Origin: Euglena gracilis | Taxonomy: Eukaryota; Euglenida; Euglenophyceae; Euglenales | Reading direction: 5' to 3' | DNA: 64,000 nucleotides | Assembly (NCBI GenBank): GCA_039621445.1 | Contig: CP154956.1 | Coordinates: 12,585,443 to 12,649,442, forward strand | Shown: positions 37,630 through 48,489 of the stretch, in pieces | Layout: every line of letters begins with the position of its first letter | How positions within the stretch are numbered: position 1 is the stretch's first letter | Translations under genes and position numbers: made by a program | Notes under the pieces: generated by a model | Told to the model about the DNA's origin: nothing | Database searches by the model: none | Seen by the model: only the letters and a program-made list of their open reading frames with translations

Positions 37630-39630
37630 TAACATAGGGTATCAAAAGATGCGGGGGACCAATGGGGATATTTCTCTCCCAGACAACTTCCTTCGGCGGT
37701 GGTCGGTTCATACTGAAAACCTTGGTTCTCCCGGGGTAGCCCCGAGAGGCGGTTTTCCCCCTGGTAAGCTTCGCTCTTACCCATAAAGGGATAAGAGCTC
37801 AGCGACCCCTCCCCTATTTCCAACGACTGTGGTTTTAAAAAGGTTTCAGATAAAATTGATATTTTTGCTATCCCCAAAATCAAAGTGCTCAGCAATTTTA
37901 TTTTCGGGAAGGTTTGACAGTTAACCCCTGTGAGTTTCATTTCCCGACTCAAGCTTTTTTTGTTAAAATTGAATATTGTTGACAGTTGGAGTTGAAGGGG
38001 GGGAGCCCCCAAAAGAGGCATCTACATCATCAATATTTCCATGTCACAAAGATAACGAAGGCGCTGAGAAATAGGCATGCTAAAGATACCCTCTAATAAG
38101 ATTGTAACACAAAGTGGGGATTGTCCCTTGTTTTTGTCCCCGCAAACTTGGTTGGTATATAAAAGTAGTCGCCAAGTGTCTCAATCATACAATCACTTAG
38201 TCACTGGCCGACCCCCCCCCCCAGGAGGTGGGTGACTGGTTTTTTTGGAGTGACTGACTTTTTGGTTTTTGGCCTGGACCCCCTCCCCCACAGGGGGGAG
38301 GTCAGCAAAAAAACCACTAAAGTGACCTGGCGCCGAAGGCGCTGTAAATTTTTTTGACTTTTTTTATTTTTTTTTGGTCAAATTTCCTTTGGATTCCAGA
38401 GTGGCCGACCCCCCTTGGGGGGGTAGTGACTGACTGGTTTCCCGAAAAAAGTGACTGTCGGGTTTTTTTTTGAAAAGTGGAGTGACCCCCCTCCCCCCCT
38501 GGTCGGTAAAAAATTGTACGGTCTCAATACATCCTAGATATTCGCGCTTTTTCATGTAATGTGTTGAGATGTGTTAATCTGCATGAATGGAGGGGGAGGA
38601 GGGTCCGAGGCCACCCCTCTTCCCTCCTCCCTCTCATTTAAACCCCCTCCCAAATCACCCCCCCCTAAATAGCACCCCCCCTGGGGCCCCAGTTCGGATG
38701 CCCAAATAACACACCAGCACCTCCTTTTCCCTTCCCACAGCACCTTTTTATTTCCAGCCAGCACCTTTTCCCCGCACCCCCCAGAGGTCTCACCCCGGCA
38801 TATGGAATGTCTCCTTAACTTGGCAGGTTCCAAAAATAGAAATTTTTTTCCGGCGCTGCGTGCCAGAAAATGAGCAAAAAAAAAAAGAAAAACCCTTTTT
38901 ATGGACCCTCACTTATGGACGTACTGCCCATTTTTTGATTTTTTTAGTGTTTTCCACATAAAAAAAATGTTCGAAAATTCAAAAAAAAGAGTATGTTTGG
39001 ATCGATTATCCATGAAAAAATCAGGGATTGTTGAACAGTTTTATGAATTGTTTTTGTGAAAATTGCTCTTGTTTTCTCTCTTTCAGTTGTGTCAATATGA
39101 TCCATTGAATGTGTGATTGGGGACTCTTGTTCAGGTGCTGTGCTGTGTTGCTGGTGACACTCACAGGTGTGCTTTTGTGGAGCAGCTTTGGGCATCCAAG
39201 GAATATCGACCACAAAGGTGAAAGAAAGTGACCAACGTTTTTTCCAGCGCCTTTGGTGCCCAGTCGAGTCATTAAGCTGATTTCCACCAGCCCTTCTCCC
39301 GGGTTTGGGCAAAAAGAACCAGCCCAGTCGGCCAAGTCACCAAGTAATAGTACCAGGGGTGCTATGAAGGGCAAATCATGAAAATATTCAGATGAACCTT
39401 ATTCAAAAAAATTATATTTTTTATATTTTTTCACACAAAATCATTCATTTTGGGCGAAAAGTGGCATTTTCAGGAACAAATGGGAGGTACACAACAGGAG
39501 TTTGGTGTGAATTGGTAATCGTTGAAGGCATGATAGCCTGTGGAGGCCACCCAAAAATGTCACGTTACTTTTGGAGAGCCAATTTTTCCCCGAAAGACAA
39601 AGGTCCAATGATGGCGTTTCCCTTCCCCCA
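37630..39630. other. non-coding stretch
   Basis: Repeated GTGACTGACTTTTTGG-like and CCCCTCCCCCACAGG blocks at 38.2-38.5 kb, then C-rich and AT-rich sequence. No exon-like frame found. Confidence 0.4.
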
Positions 39631-39631
39631 G

Positions 39632-39757
39632 GGGTGCAGTCGTACACCGACGCAGAGCCCTCCAGCACCATCCAACGCCATCCTAGCTCGCTCGGCGTTC
39701 TACGCCCCCACCAGCCGTCTGCCACCCTCATCTTCCCGGCCTCGACCCGGCCCATGA
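39632..39757 (+). CDS. candidate C-terminal exon, unknown protein
   Basis: After CCTTCCCCCAG, phase 0: GCSRTPTQSPPAPSNAILAR, then SAFYAPTSRLPPSS, then a TGA stop. It has a pyrimidine-rich acceptor and a moderate G/C third-position bias. No family recognised. Confidence 0.3.
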   Translation, partial: GCSRTPTQSPPAPSNAILARSAFYAPTSRLPPSSSRPRPGP

Positions 39758-40814
39758 ATCCACTTTGCTCAGCCCACCCAAATCTACCCAATGAATGTCC
39801 GTTACCGGACGGGTGAATGGGCATGCTTTGTGCAGCGTACCCCCCCCCCGAAAAGTGCGCACGTGCATTTTTTAGGGATGTAGTTTCGAACCACCTGGAA
39901 TAATTATTTTTTGCATCAAAACCCAAATTTCAATTTTGATTATTATTTATCTGGCACAAAAATATTTTTCTTTCTGTTCACAAGAGTGCTGAAAAGGTGG
40001 ACGGCTTCTGCCGATAGGAACACACTGGGTGGAGATGTCGCTTTGGTGGGGACACGGCATTGCATTATGGGGCATGGTGAGTTGAATCGGGATTCACCTG
40101 GGGTGCATGGCATTCACCTGGAGTGCTGGCAGGTCCGTGTATTTCAGAGGTTTTCTGCCCCTTCGGTCCCCCGGTTGCAGGTCCCAGGGGTCCCTGCCCC
40201 CTGGTTCGGCTGCCCCCCCCCCCCAGTCCCAGCCCCCCCCAGTCCCAGGTTTTTGGGGGGGGTGACCCAGGGTCAGTGATAAAAATCAGGAGGGAATGGC
40301 TCCTGTGTGGATTTCACATTAATATGGCGCTGGGGGTTGCAACCCCAGGTTCCCAGTGAATCCATGGCGGAACCTCACCCTGCGTGCGAGCCGACCGCCC
40401 CAACACACAGCAGTGGCAGCCGCTGCCATTCAGAAGCCTCCTGTGTTCGGTTGCATTCAAATAGGAAACCCACCCCCTGGCAAGGTGGCTCCAGTAACCT
40501 GGCACCCACTTAGGTCCTCAAACAGCGCCGGAAATAGTGCCCAATGTGATTGGCAGGGCAAGACGGTTCTTCCAAGCCTGGCGCCACGCCAAGAGGAGGA
40601 CCGCAATTCCAAAATCTTCTGGCTGTGGTTGTGTTTGGTGTGTTACGAACGTTTAGTTTTGGGGTCACATTTTGGTGGGGCATTGGCTTTCGGTTGGAAC
40701 CACGAGGCACTCTGGCGCCAAACCCTGTCGGCTGCCGCCGTGGCAACAGTTACAGTCTGTGCCTCGCCCCCTGCTTGAGCGTGCATTCTGTTTTTCATTC
40801 GTGCAAAGAGTCAT

Positions 40815-41083
40815 GGCCAGTTTCCCCCCCAGGACCCCCCCAGGACCCCTCCCCCCCAGGACCCCCCCAGGTCCCCCCAGGACCCACCGGGGGACGGTAC
40901 CCACAGGACCCACTGACCGTGGAGTTCCGGGCGCCCGCTACCGGGGGGGGGGGGCGGTAGCCCCCCCCGACCCCCCCCGGTCTTCAAAATAACCTCATCT
41001 TGTGGTGCAATGTTTTTGCCAAAAAAATGCGGGACCCCCCCAGGACCCCCCCAGGACAGGGTCCTGGGGGGGAAACTGGCCAT
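40815..41083. mobile_element. ATGGCCAGTTTCCCCCC foldback element
   Basis: Inverted ends ATGGCCAGTTTCCCCCC and GGGGGGAAACTGGCCAT with CCAGGACCC repeats at both sides and the CCGTGGAGTTCCGGGCGCC core seen at 4.4 kb and 60.1 kb. Confidence 0.7.
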
Positions 41084-41102
41084 AAGTGCGTGCGGTCCTG
41101 AT

Positions 41103-41541
41103 CAGGCTTCTTTTTGAGTCAGAAGACCACCGGGGGGAGGGAGTGGGTGGGTCTGGGATCGAGCCCCCCAGGGGGTTCCCAGGACAAGCCCGGGTGGGGG
41201 TTTCGGTGCGAAGTGCCGAAAATTTCTTTGGGAAACGCCCTCAGACGGCCGGATTTTGGGAGGATGGTTGGTCGACGCACACAGTGGAGAGATGCAAACG
41301 CATCTCTCCACCGCTACCAAAAATTCAGCTGTATTCAGCACTACCCGGCCGCTGCGAGAAGTGCAAGTCGCAGCAGCCAGATGGCAGGACTGCCTGCGTG
41401 ATCACAGTCGCTACCCCGGGAGGAGGGTTTGCAGGTGCGAGCAAGGACGCGAGGCATCCGGCGTGCTGGGGTGGAGGCAGCCGGGACCGGCGGTGGGGAC
41501 ACCCTCCTCCCCCCCCTGGGGGGGACTTGAAAAGAAGCCTG
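41103..41541. mobile_element. hAT-like element with CAGGCTTC ends and exon-like cargo
   Basis: Ends CAGGCTTCTTTTTGAGTC and GACTTGAAAAGAAGCCTG are inverted. Flanks GTCCTGAT and GACCTGAT match at 7 of 8. It is 439 bp, about 200 bp longer than its relative at 59672. The extra part (about 41320-41500) is GC-rich, open in two frames and looks unlike MITE sequence. Confidence 0.7.
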
Positions 41542-41764
41542 GACCTGATATATGGCTTTCCCTCTGCTCTAAGGAGCACAGACTGTGTGCTGCCGGCGTT
41601 GCCATGTGCCTCTTCTATCGTGCGCGGCAGCCACCCAGGGCCGCCAACCTTTGTTCCCGGCCAGACTTCGTTGCGCTGGTTCCTCATCACATTTGTCAGC
41701 ACCTCAGCACACTCAGCAGAAAATGTACACATTGGTCTCAAGGCGCTTCTGAGGGCGTTTCAGA
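41542..41764 (+). CDS. candidate exon, unknown protein
   Basis: A frame DIWLSLCSKEHRLCAAGVAM, then LFYRARQPPRAAN, then SRPDFVALVPHHICQHLSTL is open and runs on into the element at 41787. Third positions are about two thirds G/C. No domain recognised. Confidence is low because a second frame is also open. Confidence 0.25.
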
Positions 41765-41786
41765 GGTAGTTGAGATCTTTCAGAGT

Positions 41787-42143
41787 GCCAGGCATAATTT
41801 TTTAAGCCCACGTTTTTCAATTTAGTTTGAGTTCAATTTTTTAGTTTCAATTTTTAGGTCTTCTAAGCTTTTTTTGGCCAAAATCAAAAAAAGCTGAAAC
41901 TCCCATTTTTTTCAAGTTTGGGAGATAGACAATGTTCGAGCAATGCCAGATATCATTTCTTTCCCCAACGTTGGCTTGTTTTTGCCAATTTTTTTGCCAG
42001 TTTATAAATTAATAATAATAATAATACAATAATATTTTCCAGAATGGTTTTTTGATGTTTTTTTTAAGGGTGTTTAAGGCGTTTTGGCCCAGATTTGAAC
42101 GATCTTTCTGGTGTTTTCAAGGCGCTAAAGGAAAAGTAATGCC
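41787..42143. mobile_element. AGGCATTA-family element
   Basis: Left end AGGCATAATTTTTTAAGC and right end GGAAAAGTAATGCCT with the internal ACAATGTTCGAGCAATGCC motif. Confidence 0.55.
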
Positions 42144-42273
42144 TGCAGAGAACCCATTCGGAGAGCGACATTGCATGGAGGAAACGCTTTGATTCCTCGT
42201 CCCAGTCCCCTTTTGAAGCATCGATGCGGAAATTAACATCCAGTGTTCTGGAAAAACACCCGCCTTTCACAGA

Positions 42274-42577
42274 CAGGGCGGTCTTTAAGGGACAGGAAAG
42301 TTTTTTTTATTTCCTTAAGGACTGCCCCCCCTTTCGGCCAAAGGGCCAGACTGGGACTTGAACGGGGGCAAAAATTAACCAGTCGAAAAACGCAGTTTTT
42401 GATGATTTGGGTGGATGGACGATGGTCCAAGGGTGGCAGGAATCAATTTTTTTCCTGGTGCCGACCTGTTCTCGCTGAGAAATGCAAAAATTTCTTGCCC
42501 ATTTTCCTGTATATTTTCATTGAGTGTGTTGGGACGGCGGAGTTTTTTTTTATTTTATTTGCTTAAGGACCGCCCTG
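42274..42577. mobile_element. hAT-like MITE, CAGGGCGGTC family, perfect 8-bp duplication
   Basis: A 304-bp element with ends CAGGGCGGTCTTTAAGG and TTAAGGACCGCCCTG, flanked on both sides by TTCACAGA (42266-42273, 42578-42585). No coding capacity. Near-identical layout to 35203-35517. Confidence 0.9.
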
Positions 42578-42611
42578 TTCACAGAAGCCTGCTTGTATTC
42601 AGAATCCAGTG

Positions 42612-42715
42612 CTGCCGCTGCCGACGGAGTGATGGGCCCGACACCGGAGCAGGTATCGCAGCTGTGCATCGTATCGCTGCCTTCAACCCCACACAACCCC
42701 TTCCACGAGCGACGC
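42612..42715 (+). CDS. candidate exon, unknown protein
   Basis: After AGAATCCAG the frame AAAADGVMGPTPEQVSQLCI, then VSLPSTPHNPFHERRS has strongly G/C-biased third positions. It sits 27 bases past the MITE duplication at 42578. The 3' end is not fixed and the product is unknown. Confidence 0.35.
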
Positions 42716-42824
42716 AGTTGTTTTCTCCTCCCATTGCCCCCAAACCTTTGCCCTGCGTACTCTTCCGTTTTAAAGTATTTTCTCACCTTTGTTTTTTGTG
42801 AACAAAACTAAACACCCGAACGCT

Positions 42825-42827
<3 letters not shown>

Positions 42828-42861
<34 letters not shown>
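42828..42861. repeat. (CA)n microsatellite
   Basis: Uninterrupted ACACAC run of about 34 bases. Confidence 0.9.
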
Positions 42862-42863
<2 letters not shown>

Positions 42864-43241
42864 TCCCCCTGTTTCCATTTCTGCAATATTTTTAAGTCCT
42901 CAGGCCTTTTTTACACTTGAGGGGTTTGACGTTGGCCCATAAATCAAAACAGCGGACAGGAAAACTCAGGGGCAGCATTTCAGCTTCCACCCTTGGGTCC
43001 TGAAAAGCCTCTGGCCTCCCTCCCTTCCAAGGTCGTTCCAACGATAATTTTTTCCAGAGGTATTGAACATCAAACTTGCATTTTCATTTTTTATGGAAAA
43101 TGCGCAATTTTCATGGGTTGTGGGCTTGCTGACAACCATTGCCACAACCACAAATCTGTATTTGAATGCTCAAGTGGTTGAGAGATAAGGTTTTCTGCGC
43201 CCATTGACACGCCTCTGAATTAGCGTGTCCTCTCGGCACAG

Positions 43242-43330
43242 GTGACTCCGAAGTCACGCAAAGGTCGCCTGGGTGACGAGGGCGGTAGACAGCTGTTTGA
43301 GCATTTATGTCGACTGCGGCGCCGCCTCAA
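43242..43330 (+). CDS. candidate exon, unknown protein
   Basis: After CTCTCGGCACAG the frame VTPKSRKGRLGDEGGRQLFE, then HLCRLRRRLNREPSG is protein-like and basic. No start Met, donor not fixed, no family recognised. Confidence 0.3.
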
Positions 43331-44502
43331 CCGCGAACCATCTGGGCATTTCTGTAACACGGTTGAGTATTCATTTTCCAAAGAAATATGAAAGTACATT
43401 CAAAGTCATATCCCCCCCCCCAGCCTGTCAGGGTCCCGCCCGGGAAACTGTCAGGGTGGGGAGGGGTGCCGTGGAGGGCTCTTTTCCCCCACCAGGGATG
43501 CCACCATTTAGCATTTGAATGACGACCGCAGGCTCCGCAAGCATCATTCTCAACACTTCATCGTATGGAAAGTGTTCCCAAACAGGATGCAAAGGTGCTT
43601 GGCTTTTTTTTGAAGCCACACCCCATGGCAAATCAACAATTTTTGGGAACTGGGTGGGTGGGGTCGCCCCCCCCACCGAGACGAAGGGGCGAGGGAGGGG
43701 GGGGCATCCCATCCCACCCACAAACATCAACAGAGGAAACGGCCACACGTTTTCTGGGTTAGCCATTCCCAGTTTGTTTTTTTTTCAGGACCGCCGCTTT
43801 TGATTTTGTATTCCTCCGGCTACTTTCGCTTGCAAAGTGCCATTGTTGGGAGAGGGATCGACTCCCTTTCGAGTGGAAGTTGGTGTCCACCTCCTCCCCC
43901 TCTCCCCAGCCTTCTTATATAGCCCTGCACCGCTCCCGTTGTCAATTGGGGGGTATGGATTTCCTTTATTTTGTCAGTCGACCTGGGCTTGAATCTACTC
44001 CTGGCCTTCTTGTCCTCTGATCAAATCCTGTCTTCGCCTTGTTCGAGCTGATTTTGAGCTCTCTCGGATTGCAGAGTTTCCCAATCGAGGACGACCAACC
44101 GTGAGATTCTCTGCATGGATGTGACCGAGGGTCTCATCTGCCAATGCATTTCCTGAAAGAGATTCATCCTCAGAATGCAAGGCAGGCAGCCGGATGTGAT
44201 AATGTGCGAATGACACTCCTGGCAGATCAACCTTGCCAACCAAATAACACACGCGCACGGGCGCATACACGCACACACGCATGCACACATGCACTTCACA
44301 CAGGCGCGAGGGTTTATCTGGGCGATGGCAAAGTTAACAAATTTTAACCCTCTGAAGACCAAACAAAAGGAGGAATTTCAAAGCCAAGCCTGATCTCCCT
44401 CCCTCCCCCCCCTCTGTTTGAGCCAATTGTTGGCGTTTCCATGGCTGCGAACTGTTCCTGTTTTTTTTTGATTTTGTTCCCTGATCAATATTATACTTTT
44501 GG

Positions 44503-44782
44503 CAGGGTTTTTTTTAGTCGTGAACCCCCGGGGGGGGGAGGGGGGGGGAGGGTGGGTGGGTCCGGCCGGCCCCCCCCCCCCCCGGGGGATGCCCCTGGAG
44601 GGGGGTGGGATATACTTTTCGGCGCCTTCGGCGCCGAAAATTTTTGAAAAGTGTTTTTTTTAACACTTTTCGCAATTTTTCGGCCATTTTTTTGTGGGTC
44701 CCCCGGGACCGGGGGCCCAGGGGGTGGGTGGGTGGGGGGACCCCCCACTCCCCCCCCCCCCCGGTCTTAAAAAAAACCCCTG
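44503..44782. mobile_element. hAT-like MITE related to 4735-4969
   Basis: Ends CAGGGTTTTTTTTAG and CTTAAAAAAAACCCCTG, with the GATATACTTTTCGGCG and GAAAAGTGT...ACACTTTTC core shared with 4735-4969. The flanks ACTTTTGG and GTGCTGAC do not match, so the duplication is lost or the ends are misjudged. Confidence 0.6.
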
Positions 44783-44844
44783 GTGCTGACGTACTGAGCA
44801 TGCTGACCTCGGTTGGGGGTGGGGGTGGCAGTTGGTGTTGTCAG

Positions 44845-45791
44845 TTCTGGTTCCCGGGGGTACCAATCGGTGGAGGAGGCCCTGGCCCCGCCAGCTACCT
44901 GGCGTCCATCGACGTGTTGCCTGGGGACGTCGTGGCGTCGCTGCCGGACCAGGGATCGTTTTAAACTTTGAACCCCCTGGGGGGGATAGGGTGGGTGGGG
45001 GGGTCCGCCAGACCCCTCCCCGAGGGTCTCCCCAAGGGCCTCGTGGGTCCCCCGCCAGAGGCAGCGTTTGGCCATTTTTGGCCTTTTCTCGGCACAAAAT
45101 GGCGGTAAGTTTTTTGACCCCCAAATTTTTGGGGTCCTCCCCCCCCCCCTGCGGGGGGCTGATGAAAGGTTCCTCGTGACAGCCGATGGAACCGATTTCA
45201 TCCTCAGCCTGACCGGCAGCAGAGCATCCCAGCTACTGATGATGAAAAAACGGCACAGCCCTGGCCTCAGGACACCAACCCAGGTTCACGGTTGTGCAGA
45301 CAAAACTGTCCCTGGAGGAAATGTTTGCAAAAGTGGAAACAGAACTGAGATGTCAGGAACAATCAGACACGATCGGAAGGAATTGCGGGGGGTGGCAGAA
45401 CCAGCCACGGGAACATCGATCACGATCCAGCGACAAACGGGGGCATGCCCGGGAGGTGAAAGAAAACGATTCCTCTCGACCCAGAAGCAAAACGCCCCCA
45501 CCTGCCTGCTCTCGTTCCAATTCCCCAAGAGTTCCAACCCCTGAAAAAAAAAACCGCTAGGCCGAAGGGGGGGAACAGCCACCTGACCCCAAAGTCCCCC
45601 CCCAGCAAAAAAAAAACCAATTTTTTTTAAAAAAGGGCAGGGGGTATCCCCTGGGTGGGCCCCTCCCCCTGGTCTTGAGAACAATCCATGTGCGGGACGT
45701 GTCCGAGATGAGCCACCTGAACTGGACGCAGGAGGAGTGGAAGCGGTGGTTCGTCTCGACGGTAGAGCAGATCCTGTGCAAACTGCCCCCT
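44845..45791 (+). CDS. two exons of an unidentified protein
   Basis: Exon 44845-44945 (after GTTGTCAG, phase 0) reads FWFPGVPIGGGGPGPASYLA, then SIDVLPGDVVASLP. Exon 45677-45791 reads RTIHVRDVSEMSHLNWTQEE, then WKRWFVSTVEQILCKLPP. Both have almost only G/C third positions from about 44885 and 45685. They join in phase (CC + G AGA) if the intron runs from GGACCAGGG to CCCCTGGTCTT, whose ends are complementary over eight bases, though the removed length is 9 rather than 8 beyond CAG/CTG. The second exon ends at GTCCAG, which fits either intron class. The intron includes an element starting CAGGGATCGTTTTAAAC. Not recognised. Confidence 0.5.
45300..45560 (+). CDS. doubtful Arg/Ser-rich reading frame inside an intron
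   Basis: After GGTTGTGCAG the frame TKLSLEEMFAKVETELRCQE, then ...SRSSDKRGHAREVKE...EKKNR is open to TAG. It reads like an acidic helix followed by an Arg/Ser/Pro tail. Third positions are only about half G/C and it lies between two better exons, so it may be chance, an alternative exon, or element-derived. Confidence 0.2.
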   Translation, partial: TKLSLEEMFAKVETELRCQEQSDTIGRNCGGWQNQPREHRSRSSDKRGHAREVKENDSSRPRSKTPPPACSRSNSPRVPTPEKKNR

Positions 45792-45911
45792 GTCCAGGCC
45801 ACTTTGCCCAGCAAGCATTGTTGCCTGGCAATCCTTCAGGATTGGTTTTTGGGCTCCTTCCACCTGTCAAATAAGAAAACTGTTTTGTTTTAATAGCTTT
45901 TCTATGGCCGC

Positions 45912-45953
45912 AGAGGATCCGTCGGCCAGCCACGTGCTCCGCCTGAAACCGAC
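45912..45953 (+). CDS. short candidate exon
   Basis: The frame EDPSASHVLRLKPTPV after TATGGCCGCAG has exon-type codon bias but runs straight into the GGTCGGTTT element and a TAA. Its phase does not match the preceding exon's end. Confidence 0.25.
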
Positions 45954-46673
45954 CCCCGTCTAAACCGACCCCCTCCAGGATTTCCGCCAACCCAAAAGTC
46001 CTGAACCGACGGGTCGGTTTAAATGGGGGGGGGGGTTTACTCAAAATTCACCCTCCGAGCCCCCAACCTTCCCGGCCCCGAGGGATAGAAACATGTCATG
46101 GGATACTTTTTTTTTTAAAAATATGTTCATTTTGCTGTGTCCAAAAACAAAAAAAGATGGAGGGGTTGATGTTAGCAAGGCAATTTCAATTGGAAAATGC
46201 CCAATTTCGTTGGCCAATCCTAATTTTGAGTGACAAATGCCTAATTCGGGATGCAAATTGTAAATTTTCAGGGGCAAATGCTGAATATTGGGTGTAATAT
46301 CCAATTTTTGGTGGCAAACTGCCTAATTTTGGGTGCAAATTTCAAATTTTAGATGACAAATACCTAATTTTGTAATTTTTGGGTTCCAACACCAAATTTT
46401 CGGAGGAAAATGCCCAATTTGAGGTGCAAACCCCAAAATTTGGAAGCAAATGCCTAATTTTGGGTGTAAAATCCTAATTTTGGGTCATCAATACTAACTA
46501 TTCAATAAGCCTGGACGCTCTTTCCGTTGGCGGCTTCCATTATGTTGTGCATGTTTGTCATCGAACTTGCCATGGGTCGGTTTATTTCTTTTTTTGGTTG
46601 AAATTCTGCAATGGCGGCTTGGAAGGGTAGGTCGGTTTAGAAGGGGGGTCGGTTTAAATGGGGGGGGGTTTAC
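45947..46673. mobile_element. AAACCGACCCC / GGTCGGTTT element
   Basis: Left end AAACCGACCCCCGTC repeated as TAAACCGACCCCC; right end GGTCGGTTTAGAAGG then GGTCGGTTTAAATGG. A further GGGTCGGTTTAAATGG lies inside at 46013, so two nested or tandem copies are likely. Confidence 0.6.
46165..46500. repeat. degenerate tandem repeat of about 20-24 bp
   Basis: About fifteen units of the form AAATGCCTAATTTTGGGTGC with many substitutions, inside the GGTCGGTTT element. Confidence 0.7.
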
Positions 46674-46679
46674 CAATCA

Positions 46680-47345
46680 GTTTTCAGCCCTTCGTTCCAA
46701 AAATAGAGAAATCACCCCTTCCGACTCAGCTCATGATCGGGGTTTCAACAGCAGGCAATTCTGCTGCCTCAAGCCTTTTTATGGGTGCCAGAACCCTTCG
46801 GGGTCTTCAAAAAAGTGTTTGTGTGTGCCAAACACAAACACGCACACAGCTTCCAGGCTTTGTATTTTGGACTGATACGCTTTCTTCACCCTCGCCATTT
46901 TGGAGCAAGTTCATCTCTGGAAGAACTATGAACTGCAGCGTCGCTGTTGTCGTTGTCGTGGCCCAAATAAGGTGGCTTGCTTTGACCGCTTTGCCATCTT
47001 CCTCCAGAGTGACATCAAAGTCCGTGGAGACGCACCGAGTGGGGGTGGACAGCAGGGCCGGGCAGGGCAGAACGGGAATCGGCCAAACAGCCAGGATGGT
47101 GGGTGGGGGGGGTCCACCACCAACTCCTCCTGTATTTCTGGGGGCACCAGTTTTCGACCCCTTCGGCGCTGGGTGGATCTTTCTCATTTTGTGCTTCGCA
47201 TTCTCCCAAAGCGCCATCATCATTGCCCCACTGTCTTGAAATGAATTCCTATTTCAAAAAAGGTCCTGAAATTTTTTGGGTAAAATCCCCATTTTCCCCA
47301 AGAATCTGTGAAAATGCTGTGGTGGGTGGGTGGGGTCGATTACCC
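46680..47345. other. ambiguous stretch open on both strands
   Basis: Plus frame 46900-47244 (LEQVHLWKNYELQRRCCRCR...) and minus frame 46807-47223 (...STDFDVTLEEDGKAVKASHL...) overlap. Both look protein-like with moderate bias. Only one can be real, and possibly neither. Confidence 0.25.
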
Positions 47346-47354
47346 CCCCACCAG

Positions 47355-47480
47355 GCCTTCCCGTTCTTCCCTGGGGTCGGGTGGAAGAATGGGTGGACAA
47401 GGGCTTCCTGTGCTCCCTCGCAGCACACAACGTTGGGACCATGCCTCCCCGCACAATTTATGGGAATCGGACCCTGGTTG
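47355..47480 (+). CDS. candidate exon, unknown protein
   Basis: After the CCCCCCCACCAG acceptor-like stretch: GLPVLPWGRVEEWVDKGFL, then AHNVGTMPPRTIYGNRTLVV. Bias is good up to about 47470 and then falls. A second open frame at 47604-47816 (YVPLCTTTEQSKYSNVARAV...) may belong with it. No family recognised. Confidence 0.3.
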
Positions 47481-47876
47481 TTTTTGAAGCGTTTTTGAAA
47501 CGAGGGAATTCGTGTGGGAAATTAAGAGTTTTGCAAAGAAAACAATTAGACCGGTGTTGATGTTGACGTTGTTGATGTTTCCACAATTTGTCACCGCGCC
47601 CAATTGCGAAGCGAAACATTGGACAAAAACTATGTGCCCTTGTGTACAACAACAGAGCAATCCAAGTATTCAAATGTTGCACGGGCAGTGCTTTTTCCCT
47701 TCAAAATCCCCAAAGGAAGGAGGTCTCGGTTTTCTCTGGAAGATAACTGGGGCCTCCCTCCTTTGGAGGGTCTGCAACAAATGGCTTTCTGGCTGCATCC
47801 AGTAAATCCCATGTAGTGACTGAAGGGCGTACCTATGCCACCTGGTGGAACCAGCTACCGAATAATGATGATGTTG

Positions 47877-47878
47877 GC

Positions 47879-47964
<86 letters not shown>

Positions 47965-47994
47965 AAACAACAACAACAACAACAACAACAACAG
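47877..47994. repeat. (CAA)n microsatellite
   Basis: About 39 AAC/CAA triplets with one AAA interruption. It gives poly-Asn/Gln/Thr or poly-Val/Cys/Leu frames that are not evidence for a gene. Confidence 0.95.
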
Positions 47995-48013
47995 CTTGTT
48001 TCCGGTTCTGTAA

Positions 48014-48479
48014 CATACATCTCTCTAAGGTTTTGCGAACCCCCCCGGGGGGGGGGGGGGCGGCTGCAGCCAGCCCCGATTTGGGCCCAGCCCAGCCGCA
48101 GCAGCACCCCCCCGGGGGGGGGGTGCTGCTAGCCCAGCTAGCCAGCCCCTTTTTTGGGGGTCCAGCCCAAAATTTTTCGGCGCAAAGCGCCGAAATTTTT
48201 TGAAAAATTGTGTTCAAAAGTGGCCAAAAATGGGGTTTGGGGGGCGTTTGGGGCATTTTTGGGGGGTTTCAGATGCATCATTTTTTCAAAACTGTGTTCT
48301 GCAGGTCATTTTTGGGCATTTTTCCGATTTCAGTCCAGCTCGCCCCGGTTCGGGTCCAGCCGGGGCCTAGCCCCCCCCCCCCCCGGGGGGGGGCGGGCTA
48401 GCCAGCCCAAATTTCTAGCCAGCCCAAATTTCTAGCCCTAGCCCAGCACCCCCCCCCGGGGTCCTTAAAGAGATGTATG
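48014..48479. mobile_element. CATACATCTC foldback element, perfect 8-bp duplication
   Basis: Ends CATACATCTCTCTAAGG and CCTTAAAGAGATGTATG, flanked by TTCTGTAA on both sides (48006-48013 and 48480-48487). The interior has G/C runs, GCTAGCCAGCCC repeats and a GGCGCAAAGCGCC hairpin. It is 466 bp with no coding capacity. Confidence 0.85.
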
Positions 48480-48489
48480 TTCTGTAATC

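Noticed and set aside
44503-44782. 8-bp duplication around this MITE
   Set aside because: The flanking octamers ACTTTTGG and GTGCTGAC do not match.
47816-48256. Poly-Asn/Thr or poly-Val/Cys proteins
   Set aside because: They are translations of a CAA microsatellite.
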